This document shows positions 8,611-16,640 of a stretch of DNA of 64,000 nucleotides, in pieces; position 1 is the stretch's first letter; each line of letters opens with the position of its first letter. Made by a program: the position numbers and the translations under genes. The notes below the pieces were generated by a model that made no database searches, had not been told where the DNA came from, and saw nothing but the letters and a program-made list of their open reading frames with translations. The stretch is from Bacteroidota bacterium (GTDB lineage: Bacteria > Bacteroidota > Bacteroidia > Flavobacteriales > Weeksellaceae): NCBI GenBank assembly GCA_023457935.1, contig JAEXBA010000066.1, forward strand, positions 1 to 64,000, read 5' to 3'.

Positions 8611-8656
8611 TCTTAACCTACATCAATGTGCAGCGGAATCTTCCGGAGTACCTTTG
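8611..8656 (+). promoter_or_regulatory. Promoter module shared with DsbA-family gene (copy 2)
   Basis: TACATCAATGT (8619-8629), a 19-base gap and TACCTTTG (8649-8656), about 50 bases before the YceI start. It is preceded by CGTTTCTTA, as in the first copy (CGCTTTTCTTA). The bases between the blocks differ, so the conserved parts are probably functional rather than left from a recent duplication. Confidence 0.6.
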
Positions 8657-8705
8657 TTATGTAAAAAATCAGTAAAAATTAAAATCAGAAACTAATATCA
8701 GTACA

Positions 8706-9278
8706 ATGAAAAAGATCATGTCATTTTTAGCAGTAGTTCTGTTCACTGCATTCACATTCGCACAGAAAACTTTGGTATCGGATCCGATGCACTCCAGAAT
8801 CCAGTTTTCGGTAATTCACCTGACCATTAACGATATCATCGGTAACTTTGAAACGACAAACCTTACGATTGAGGCTGATGAGAAATCTTTCGTGAATTCT
8901 AAAATCAACTTTGAATTTGATGTAAACTCCATCAACACTCACGTTGAGCCACGCGACAACCATTTAAGAAGCGCCGATTTCTTTGATGTTGCCACTTATC
9001 CGAAAGCCACTTTTGTGAGCACTTCCCTAAAAAAACAGAAAAAAAATTATTACGAACTGAACGGAAACCTTACCATGCACGGTGTTACAAAACCGGTAAA
9101 ATTAACGCTGGTTTACAGAGGTTCAACCGTAAATGCGATGAACAAAAAAACCACTCACGGTTACCAGGTTTACGGTACGCTGAAAAGATCCGCTTTCAAT
9201 GTGGGACCTAATTTCCCTGAAGCAATGATCAGCGATAACGTAAGAATCAAAGGTGATTTTGAGCTTACAGAAAAGTAG
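8706..9278 (+). CDS. YceI family periplasmic protein
   Basis: A 190-residue protein with a signal peptide (MKKIMSFLAVVLFTAFTFAQ) and a YceI lipocalin-like beta-barrel domain. Family signatures are DPMHSRIQFSVIHL, SINTHVEPRDNHLRSADFFD, YPKATFVST and LTMHGVTKPVKL. YceI proteins bind polyisoprenoid or similar amphiphilic molecules in the periplasm and are often stress induced. Its promoter resembles that of the preceding DsbA-family gene, which suggests joint regulation. A hairpin terminator follows. Confidence 0.93.
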   Translation: MKKIMSFLAVVLFTAFTFAQKTLVSDPMHSRIQFSVIHLTINDIIGNFETTNLTIEADEKSFVNSKINFEFDVNSINTHVEPRDNHLRSADFFDVATYPKATFVSTSLKKQKKNYYELNGNLTMHGVTKPVKLTLVYRGSTVNAMNKKTTHGYQVYGTLKRSAFNVGPNFPEAMISDNVRIKGDFELTEK

Positions 9279-9304
9279 TTATTTCATAACGTTTGTGTTT
9301 TTGG

Positions 9305-9331
9305 GTTCCGCGAATATATTATTTGCGGAAC
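9305..9331 (+). terminator. Rho-independent terminator after YceI gene
   Basis: GTTCCGC and GCGGAAC arms (9305-9311 and 9325-9331) around a 13-base loop, followed by CTTTTTAT. Confidence 0.75.
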
Positions 9332-9401
9332 TTTTTATATTTAAACCGAATTATTTCCGTTATCACTTTCAATCGTTTATATTTGAAACTTTGTAAAAAA
9401 T

Positions 9402-12212
9402 TTGAGAAAATTTTCATTAATATTTTTCCTGACCGGCTTTGTGTGGATTTCTGCACAGAACGATAGTATCTATGTAAGCGCAAGGATTCCGGGTACAAAT
9501 ATTATTGATGTTCAGCAGGAAATTATTTATCATAACCGCAAGGATGCAGCAATAACTGAAGTTCAGCTTCTCAACTGGATTGCTGCCTACCAAAACCGCG
9601 GTACTGCCCTGTACAGAAGAAAACTCGAAGACCGCAACCGCGACCTTCATTTTGCAAAGAAAGAAGAACTCGGAAAACTCATCCGCCTTGAAGCTGATAT
9701 TAACGGCGCAGCCACTGAAAAAAGCAGTCTGGAAAAAGAAAACCTGTATCTGCGGCTTCCCCAGACTTTAGCGCCGGGCGAAAGTGTAAAAATTAACCTC
9801 AGTTATCAACTTCAGCTTCCTTCTTCTGTGTTTACGGGTTATGGAGTTTCTGGAAACAGAACTGCCCTGAAGTATTTTTTTCTGGTTCCGGACGGTTTTG
9901 AGAATGCAGAACCGGCAGAAAAAAAATTCATTGACACCGAAGAAACAGCCAGCCACAGTACGTTCTGGACCATTAACCTTGACGTTCCCGCCAATTACTA
10001 TTCAGAAAGCAATCTCCCGGAAGTTCAGCCGAATTATTTTCAGGGTTATCTGAAGAACGATCCGGAAATTCATATTTCTGATCAGGCCTTCAGCGAAGTA
10101 AACGCAAATGTCGACGGCCAACGCGTTCCTGTAAGCTTCGGTTATACCCTGAATGAAGCCGAAAAGCAGCATCTTGAGTTTTATCTGCCGCTACAGCTGA
10201 AATTTATAAAGGAAAGAACGGGACTGGTTCCGGAAAAGATCTTTATCTCTGAAAAATTCAAGAAAAAAGAAGACTTTTTCGGCAACAACGACATTAAATT
10301 CTGGAAATTCCGTTTTCCGCTGTTTTCCGAAGCGCAGAATGTAGATCTGGATTACTTCAGTATCATATCCAAAAATGTTCTGGAGCAGAGCTTTGCAGCG
10401 CGTAAGGAAGAAGACCACTGGTTCAAGAACGGGATAAAAACCTATCTCGAGATTCAGTATCTGAAACACTACTACAAGGAGTCGCGTCTTTTGGGCGCTT
10501 TGCCCGATGCCGAAATATTGGGTATGAAACCGCTGAAAATTTTCCATGCTTCCAAACTTAAACTGATTGAGCGTTACGGCATTGCCTATCAGTATATGAT
10601 GACGCAGAATCTTGACCAGAAAATCGGTGAGAAATTCAGCGACCTCAGCAATTTCAACGAAATGACGATCAGTAATTTTGAAACCGGAAGTCTGTTCAAT
10701 TTTGTTTCAGAAGAAATGGGCACTGAAAAATTTGAAGCTTTTCTTAAAAACTATCTTCAGACAAACGCAGAAAAACCTGTGGATACTGATGATTTCCTGG
10801 ACAGACTTGCCATGAGTTCAGATTATTCATCGTCGTTTCTGAATGATATTATTGAACGGAAACACCGGGTTAATTTTGATCTCAGAAAATTCAGAAGAGA
10901 AGGTGAAAATCTCTCGGTAAACGTAAAAAAGAATGAAGAAGATCCGGTTCCTTTCAAGCTGGAAACCTTCAACCAAAAAGGCGAAAGCAAAACGCACTGG
11001 TTCGACACACCTGAACACAAATCCACCGAAAACTACGTGATTCCTGAGCATGACGCTGAAAAAATCGTCATCAACAGCGGACACTTCTTCCCCGAAAGCA
11101 ATTTCCGCGACAATTATCTGTATTCAAAAGGCCTTTTTGCCAATGCCAAAAAAATACGTTTCAAGCTGATAAAGGATATTCCGAATTACGAATACAACGA
11201 GATTTATCTGAACCCAAGACTGAACTTCAATGCCTATGACAAACTTCTGCTCGGTCTTAATTTTAAGAATGAATCTCTGTTCAACCAGAAATTTTCCTAC
11301 TCGCTGACACCCTATTTCAGTACAGGAACAGGGAAATTTACCGGTTCCGGCAGCGTTTCCTACAGTTTTATGCCGCCCGAAAGCTTTTACCGAAATCTTA
11401 CGGTTGGAGTTTCGGGTTCGTACTTTCATTACGACTATGATTTAAGTTATCAGCGCATGTCGGCCTACGCGAATATCAACTTTACCAAAAATCCGCGCAG
11501 CGCGATCAACAAAACAGCCGGAATTGCTTACAACCATTATCAGAAGGAACTTACACCGGCGATGATTGCAGAAAATGAATACGACCGATACAATCTCTGG
11601 AGCGCCAACTACGGATATTCCGACAACCGCCTGATTCATGAAAAATTTGCGGGAATCGGCATACAGGGAATGGAAGATTTCCAGAAGATTACCGGAGAAG
11701 CCTTTTACCGCTACGAATTTGCGAAAAACAAAAAAATAAGTTTCCGGCTTTTTGCAGGTTATTTCCTCAGCAACAAAACACGGAATGACCTGTTTGATTT
11801 CGGTATTTCAAAGGTTTCCAACTACTCGTTTTCTTACGGCCTCATTGGGCAGAGTGCCACGTCAGGAATACTTTCGCAGCAATTTATACTGGCAGACGGC
11901 GGCTTTAAATCGTATATAGGCGACACCGTAAACCAATGGATTACTTCTTTCAATGTGGATTCGCATGTATGGAAAATGTTCAACGTTTATGCTGATGCCG
12001 GTGTTTACAAAAACAAAGGAACAAGCCCTGAATTCATCTGGGATTCCGGTGTAAAAGTTCGTATTGTTCCGGATTTTCTTGAAGTATACCTTCCGGTGTA
12101 TTCGTCGCTTGGCTTTGAGCCGTCTTTCAAAGATTACGGAAAAAGAATACGCTTCACACTGGTTCTCAATCTGAATGCGGTTGTGAATACAGTTCGCCGC
12201 GGCTGGTATTAA
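9402..12212 (+). CDS. Peptidase-M1-like protein with no visible active site, fused to predicted outer-membrane beta-barrel
   Basis: A 936-residue protein that begins with TTG and a signal peptide (MRKFSLIFFLTGFVWISAQ). Residues about 20-280 look like the beta-rich N-terminal domain of M1 aminopeptidases. The helical region around 320-460 keeps a relic of the second M1 motif (HWFKNGIKTYLE, about 338-349), but no HExxH occurs before it (NVLEQSF is there instead), and the glutamate of the usual NEG is replaced (KNG). From about 584 to the end, alternating aromatic/polar strands resemble an outer-membrane barrel, and the protein ends in an aromatic residue (RRGWY). I infer a non-catalytic binding or scaffold protein in the outer membrane; the family is not one I can name. 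Confidence 0.65.
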   Translation: MRKFSLIFFLTGFVWISAQNDSIYVSARIPGTNIIDVQQEIIYHNRKDAAITEVQLLNWIAAYQNRGTALYRRKLEDRNRDLHFAKKEELGKLIRLEADINGAATEKSSLEKENLYLRLPQTLAPGESVKINLSYQLQLPSSVFTGYGVSGNRTALKYFFLVPDGFENAEPAEKKFIDTEETASHSTFWTINLDVPANYYSESNLPEVQPNYFQGYLKNDPEIHISDQAFSEVNANVDGQRVPVSFGYTLNEAEKQHLEFYLPLQLKFIKERTGLVPEKIFISEKFKKKEDFFGNNDIKFWKFRFPLFSEAQNVDLDYFSIISKNVLEQSFAARKEEDHWFKNGIKTYLEIQYLKHYYKESRLLGALPDAEILGMKPLKIFHASKLKLIERYGIAYQYMMTQNLDQKIGEKFSDLSNFNEMTISNFETGSLFNFVSEEMGTEKFEAFLKNYLQTNAEKPVDTDDFLDRLAMSSDYSSSFLNDIIERKHRVNFDLRKFRREGENLSVNVKKNEEDPVPFKLETFNQKGESKTHWFDTPEHKSTENYVIPEHDAEKIVINSGHFFPESNFRDNYLYSKGLFANAKKIRFKLIKDIPNYEYNEIYLNPRLNFNAYDKLLLGLNFKNESLFNQKFSYSLTPYFSTGTGKFTGSGSVSYSFMPPESFYRNLTVGVSGSYFHYDYDLSYQRMSAYANINFTKNPRSAINKTAGIAYNHYQKELTPAMIAENEYDRYNLWSANYGYSDNRLIHEKFAGIGIQGMEDFQKITGEAFYRYEFAKNKKISFRLFAGYFLSNKTRNDLFDFGISKVSNYSFSYGLIGQSATSGILSQQFILADGGFKSYIGDTVNQWITSFNVDSHVWKMFNVYADAGVYKNKGTSPEFIWDSGVKVRIVPDFLEVYLPVYSSLGFEPSFKDYGKRIRFTLVLNLNAVVNTVRRGWY

Positions 12213-12215
12213 TGC

Positions 12216-13055
12216 TTACTGTAACAGATTGGGAACTGATGTTTTGATTCCTTCACCGTCAAGGCGCTGTTTCAGTTTCAGAATGGCTTCACTGCGTACA
12301 TTTACGATATTTTCGCCCTTTTTCATCAGAAATTTGGCCTGCAGATTATAGATGCCCAGTTTCTGATCAACAAAAACCACTTCCGCTGATTTAGGATCTT
12401 CCACACATGCGAAACTTTTCAGTTCCTCCAGAAGAACTTTCTTGGCGCTCTCGAGATTTTCGGTATTCGGAATTTCAAGATCGATAATAACTTTTCTGTG
12501 CTGTGATGCCGAAATATTGATAAACGGCGCACTGAAAATTAGCTGATTGGGAATGTACACTTTCTTTCCCTCATCGTTAATTACTTTTGTAGTAAGAAAT
12601 CCTATTTCTTCCACAGTACCGGAAACACTGTTGATGGTAACATAATCGCCAACTTTAAAAGCTTTGTCGACACTCACCAGCATTCCGGAAAACATTGAGG
12701 AAACAATATCTTTAAGCGCAACGCCGGCAATAATCCCGGCCACACCCAAGCTTCCGATAAATTTCAGAAAGAAACCGCTGAGACCCATTATTTCGAGTGC
12801 GATGAAAGTTCCGATCAAGATAATCAGAAACCGGAAAAATCCAATAAGCGTAATTACCGTATCCTGATTTCTGCTTTTTGGAAACAGCTTCTGGAAAAGG
12901 TTTACCGTCATTTTACTCAGAAATTTACTGGCATAAATGGAAATCAGAAAGATCAGAACACCCACAATAAGATTCGGTGTAAATTCCGCAAATCTTACCC
13001 ACCAGTTTTCCAAAACACCCCAAACCAAATCAATATATTCACCGCTGTCGCGCAT
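12216..13055 (-). CDS. Small-conductance mechanosensitive ion channel (MscS family)
   Basis: A 279-residue inner-membrane channel of minimal MscS size. Three hydrophobic helices lie in residues about 20-130, the third glycine/alanine-rich (GSLGVAGIIAGVALKDIVSS) as in the pore-lining TM3. The cytosolic beta domain follows (FKVGDYVTINSVSGTVEEIG, then YIPNQLIFSAPFIN) and then the alpha/beta tail. It would release solutes on hypo-osmotic shock. It converges on the 9402-12212 gene with a gap of three bases. Confidence 0.94.
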   Translation of the reverse strand: MRDSGEYIDLVWGVLENWWVRFAEFTPNLIVGVLIFLISIYASKFLSKMTVNLFQKLFPKSRNQDTVITLIGFFRFLIILIGTFIALEIMGLSGFFLKFIGSLGVAGIIAGVALKDIVSSMFSGMLVSVDKAFKVGDYVTINSVSGTVEEIGFLTTKVINDEGKKVYIPNQLIFSAPFINISASQHRKVIIDLEIPNTENLESAKKVLLEELKSFACVEDPKSAEVVFVDQKLGIYNLQAKFLMKKGENIVNVRSEAILKLKQRLDGEGIKTSVPNLLQ

Positions 13056-13159
13056 ACAGACACATTTTTTTCAAATTTATGAAAATTTTAACCGATCAAA
13101 ATTTACCTTTTGGGCAATACTTCTTAACTTTGGTAGATAACCGATAAAACAATACTGTT

Positions 13160-13795
13160 ATGTCAATAAAATTAGGAGATACAGCACCGAATTTTCAGGC
13201 GGATTCATCATTGGGCAATTTAGATTTTTATGAATATCTGGGCGACAGCTGGGGAATCCTGTTCTCGCATCCTGCCGACTATACACCGGTTTGTACTACC
13301 GAATTGGGAATGACGTCCAAACTGAAAGGTGAGTTTGATAAAAGAAATACAAAGGTAATTGCCCTTTCTGTGGATGATGCCGAAGACCACCGCGGTTGGG
13401 TAAAAGATATTAATGAAACACAGAACTGTTCTGTTGATTTCCCAATCATTGCTGATAAGGACAAAAAAGTTTCGGATCTGTATGATTTTATTCATCCGAA
13501 TGCTTCCGAAACACACACCGTGCGCTCGCTTCTGATCATCGATCCTGATAAAAAAGTACGTCTGATTATTACCTATCCGGCTTCAACGGGAAGAAATTTC
13601 AATGAAATTCTAAGAGTTCTGGATTCGCTGCAGTTGGTTTCAGAGCATAAAGTGGCAACACCTGTGAACTGGAATGACGGTGATGATGTAATTGTTCCGC
13701 CGAATATTTCCACTGAAGATGCCCGCGGAATTTTCCCGAAAGGCGTTACGGAAATCAAACCGTACCTCCGGACAACACCTCAACCGAATAAGTAA
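13160..13795 (+). CDS. Peroxiredoxin, Prx6/1-Cys type
   Basis: A 211-residue thiol peroxidase that reduces hydrogen peroxide and organic hydroperoxides in the cytoplasm. The peroxidatic cysteine is in SHPADYTPVCTTELG (C45). The long C-terminal domain (VNWNDGDDVIVPPNIS and FPKGVTEIKPYLRTT) is typical of the Prx6 subfamily. A further cysteine in ETQNCSVDFP is also seen in many members. A TAACTTTG element lies 30 bases upstream of the start. A strong hairpin follows the gene. Confidence 0.93.
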   Translation: MSIKLGDTAPNFQADSSLGNLDFYEYLGDSWGILFSHPADYTPVCTTELGMTSKLKGEFDKRNTKVIALSVDDAEDHRGWVKDINETQNCSVDFPIIADKDKKVSDLYDFIHPNASETHTVRSLLIIDPDKKVRLIITYPASTGRNFNEILRVLDSLQLVSEHKVATPVNWNDGDDVIVPPNISTEDARGIFPKGVTEIKPYLRTTPQPNK

Positions 13796-13807
13796 ACATA
13801 AATAAAT

Positions 13808-13833
13808 ATCCCGCTGACTTTTCCCGGCGGGAT
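13808..13833 (+). terminator. Rho-independent terminator after peroxiredoxin gene
   Basis: ATCCCGC and GCGGGAT arms at 13808-13814 and 13827-13833, followed by TTTTTATTT. It lies between convergent genes. Confidence 0.8.
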
Positions 13834-13864
13834 TTTTATTTATGTTTATTGGTATAAGACTTCT

Positions 13865-14689
13865 TTACTTTTCAGGATACTTCACAGCATTTGCCGGCTC
13901 AATAGGATTATGGTTTTTCCGCATATAATTCTGATATATTCTCGTCAGTTCCGGAAACTGATCTTTACTGGTGACTTTGATGTTCATCACACGGAATTCA
14001 CCTTCCATATTTGGATCGAAGTTTTCGCGCATTTCCTGAAGCGGATCGTTAAACTGTTCCAGCTGTTTTTTCTGCACGGTTTTTAGATTTACCGGAAGTG
14101 CCTTTTCCCTTGCAAAACTCTCAATAAAATCTTTCGTATCGTAAGTTGTATCGAATTTCTGACTTTTTACCAGTTTGAACAGAAAATTCTTATCCGTATC
14201 CTCCACTTCGAAAATCATTCCCGGAAGTCCGCGAAATTTGTATGGTCCTTCACTCAGGTTTAAATCTTTTGCGAACCACGCAATCCAGCTTCTTCCGCCA
14301 AAATCTGCTGTCGCTTTCTGAAGCTGATAATTTCCGGAAGTTTTCGTTTCGTCGGATAGTTTCCAGTTGATTTTATCTTCAGTTTCGTAAACGTAATAGG
14401 CATTCATCAGAACATAATTGCGGTTTATGTCCGATGATCTTCTTCTGACGATCTGCGGCGTGTCGTTCCAGATTGTGTTGAAATACGTGCGGACTTTGTT
14501 GAGAGAATCGTTTTCCGCATAAGCGCGTTCATAAAACTTCACTTCATCCGGATTAATATCGAGATGCATGTTGGTTTTCTCGTACTCCGTATTTTCCGGA
14601 TTGGTTTTGTAATGATATTCGTAAATAAAACGGTGCGTCTGCGCTGAAAACAACAGCGGAAACAGCAAAAAGAAAAGCAGTTTATTCAT
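13865..14689 (-). CDS. GLPGLI family protein
   Basis: A 274-residue secreted or periplasmic protein with a signal peptide (MNKLLFFLLFPLLFSAQ). It has the family's eponymous motif in modified form (YKFRGLPGMIFEVED, about 155-170) after RSWIAWFAKDLNLSEGPY. GLPGLI proteins are common in Flavobacteriia, have no assigned biochemical role, and often sit next to TonB-dependent receptors, as here. It is the last of four same-strand genes downstream of a receptor, 33 bases after the PepSY gene. Confidence 0.9.
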   Translation of the reverse strand: MNKLLFFLLFPLLFSAQTHRFIYEYHYKTNPENTEYEKTNMHLDINPDEVKFYERAYAENDSLNKVRTYFNTIWNDTPQIVRRRSSDINRNYVLMNAYYVYETEDKINWKLSDETKTSGNYQLQKATADFGGRSWIAWFAKDLNLSEGPYKFRGLPGMIFEVEDTDKNFLFKLVKSQKFDTTYDTKDFIESFAREKALPVNLKTVQKKQLEQFNDPLQEMRENFDPNMEGEFRVMNIKVTSKDQFPELTRIYQNYMRKNHNPIEPANAVKYPEK

Positions 14690-14722
14690 CTTAATGAAAT
14701 TTTCATTTCAAAGATAAACAAT

Positions 14723-15925
14723 TCAGACTTTCAGTTTTTTCAGTCGCTGCCACCAGATAATAATTCCGGTAACGGGAAGCATTGCGCCGATTAAAGTAAT
14801 GATGAAATAAAAAATAATGCTCGGCAAACCCATTATTTCTCCGGTGTGGAGCGGTTTTGCCAGTGAAGTAAACTGTTTGTTGAGTGGTTTTTCCAGGAAG
14901 ATTTCTTTGGTTTTCAGTTCGCCGGTTTTATCGAAGCTCAGTTCATCCGGAAGCAACGCACGCAGAAAGTTATCGGTGTTGATTTTCTTCACCATGAACC
15001 TCGGATTTTCATCATTAGGAAATTCCACAGACAAAGTTCCCGGATTGGGAAAATGACGGTTGGTTTCGTCAACAATTTCCTGAACGGAAACAATCTGTTC
15101 GTCTTTCAGTTCATTTTTTTCAGATTCGCGGTTCAGCATATCGCTCATCAAATCGGCAAAAGCGTCATTCTCTTCGGTTACGTTTGCAGTATTGATTTGC
15201 GAAATCGGTTCACCGCCCAAAGAAACAATCAGCGCATTTTTCACCCATGGATAAGTGACATAAATTCCCGTAACAGAAATGAACATCAGAAAAATCAGCG
15301 TATAAAAACCGAGAACATTGTGCAGATCGTGATTGAGGCGTTTAAAACTCGCGCTGAATTTTATGGTTAAACCCTGTTTCAGGTATTTCAGTTTTTTCGG
15401 AAGCCAAAGAAAGAATCCCGAAATCATGAGAACCAGAAACATCAGAACCGAAATTCCGCTAATCTGCCGGCCGACATTTCCCAAAAGAAGATTTCTGTGT
15501 AAATCGAGCACAACTTCAAAAAAACGGTTTAAACTCTGGTCGCCGTTTCCAAGTTCCAGTTTCCTGTACGGATCGTAATAGGAACCGCTGACTGCGCCGT
15601 TTTCATTTTTGTAGGAAATATTCCACGATCTTGAAGCAGATTCTGGAATGGTCACCGAAACCAGTTCTTTTCCTTCGAGTGAAAGTTTTTGCTGAAGTTC
15701 ACCTGGAGTTTGCGCTCTTCCGGCCGGAGAAATAAACACTTTATCATAGTTGTACGCTTCAATAATCTGCGTTTTGAAGGCATACAGACAACCGCTGATG
15801 CAAAGCACAAAAACCACCACCGAAGAAAGCAAACCGAACCAAAGATGAACGAGGTAACTGATGTATTTCAGCCACAATTCGTTTTTTCTTTTTTTGCGGA
15901 ACAGACTTTTGAAGATCTTTTTCAT
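14723..15925 (-). CDS. PepSY-associated transmembrane protein (iron-regulated membrane protein type)
   Basis: About 400 residues from the ATG at 15925 (MKKIFKSLFRKKRKNELWLK); a TTG 30 bases upstream is less likely. Four hydrophobic helices are visible: one near residues 25-48 after a basic N-terminus, one near 160-180, one near 215-235 (LNHDLHNVLGFYTLIFLMF) and one near the C-terminus (FYFIITLIGAMLPVTGIIIW), with PepSY-like extracytoplasmic regions between. The family is widely linked to siderophore uptake and reductive iron release at the inner membrane. It lies in the probable iron operon downstream of the receptor and lipoprotein. Confidence 0.88.
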   Translation of the reverse strand: MKKIFKSLFRKKRKNELWLKYISYLVHLWFGLLSSVVVFVLCISGCLYAFKTQIIEAYNYDKVFISPAGRAQTPGELQQKLSLEGKELVSVTIPESASRSWNISYKNENGAVSGSYYDPYRKLELGNGDQSLNRFFEVVLDLHRNLLLGNVGRQISGISVLMFLVLMISGFFLWLPKKLKYLKQGLTIKFSASFKRLNHDLHNVLGFYTLIFLMFISVTGIYVTYPWVKNALIVSLGGEPISQINTANVTEENDAFADLMSDMLNRESEKNELKDEQIVSVQEIVDETNRHFPNPGTLSVEFPNDENPRFMVKKINTDNFLRALLPDELSFDKTGELKTKEIFLEKPLNKQFTSLAKPLHTGEIMGLPSIIFYFIITLIGAMLPVTGIIIWWQRLKKLKV

Positions 15926-16015
15926 GTGGTTTTCAAGCGAGGAAGCTGAATCCAAAAATTATTCTGAATTCAGCTTAACCCAACTGTTATAATATGAATG
16001 TTGATATGAAATGTT

Positions 16016-16624
16016 TTATTCTTTGCCTTTGTAGCCAACGTCTTTTACTGTATGCTCAAATTTTACGTATTGTTCCGGAGTCAGTGCTTTTTGGATAGCC
16101 GCTTTTCTCTGCGTGTCGTATTTGATGAAATATTCTTTAGCCAAATCAGAATTTCCGTGGTACACATCGTGTGCATCAGAAAATGCCTTTTCGAAAGCAT
16201 TGTTTGCAGCGTTTACTACCTGCATCTGGTTTTCATCAAGACCTGCATCAGCTTGGATTTTTACCAAAAGTTCATCGTTGTAGCGTGATCTCTTTCTTGT
16301 ATTTTTAGCGACAAACTCGTTGTATTTCGTCATTTCGTCTGCGGTAAGAACTTCACTCACTTCAGCGTCCTGTTTTTTCTGAATTTCTTCATACTTCGTA
16401 AATAGTGTTACTCTGTCCGGTTTTTCGCCCATACTTTCGCGAACGGCTTTTCTTTCCGCATCGTATTTGGTGGTAATGGCTTCGAAACTTGCGGCTTTGT
16501 CACCGGTGAAGTTCATTTCAGTTTTGAACTTGCTGTAATCTGCTCCTCTTTTCTTGTTTTCTCCTTTGCAGGCAATAATTACTGCGGATGCTGCAAAAGC
16601 GATGAATAATGACTTTAATTTCAT
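16016..16624 (-). CDS. Helical lipoprotein of the iron-uptake operon (Spy/CpxP-like appearance)
   Basis: A 202-residue protein with a lipoprotein signal peptide ending in a lipobox (SAVIIACKGE, acylated cysteine near 19). The mature part is almost wholly helical and charged. It contains two similar units that each end in an LTxxE/Q-type motif (VLTADEMTKYNEFV and ALTPEQYVKFEHTV) and share KYDxxRKA, which suggests an internal duplication. LTxxQ motifs are a feature of Spy/CpxP periplasmic proteins, but I cannot assign it firmly. It is 16 bases after the receptor gene and 90 before the PepSY gene, so a role in metal or siderophore handling is plausible. Confidence 0.75.
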   Translation of the reverse strand: MKLKSLFIAFAASAVIIACKGENKKRGADYSKFKTEMNFTGDKAASFEAITTKYDAERKAVRESMGEKPDRVTLFTKYEEIQKKQDAEVSEVLTADEMTKYNEFVAKNTRKRSRYNDELLVKIQADAGLDENQMQVVNAANNAFEKAFSDAHDVYHGNSDLAKEYFIKYDTQRKAAIQKALTPEQYVKFEHTVKDVGYKGKE

Positions 16625-16640
16625 AACGTATATTTTTGAT

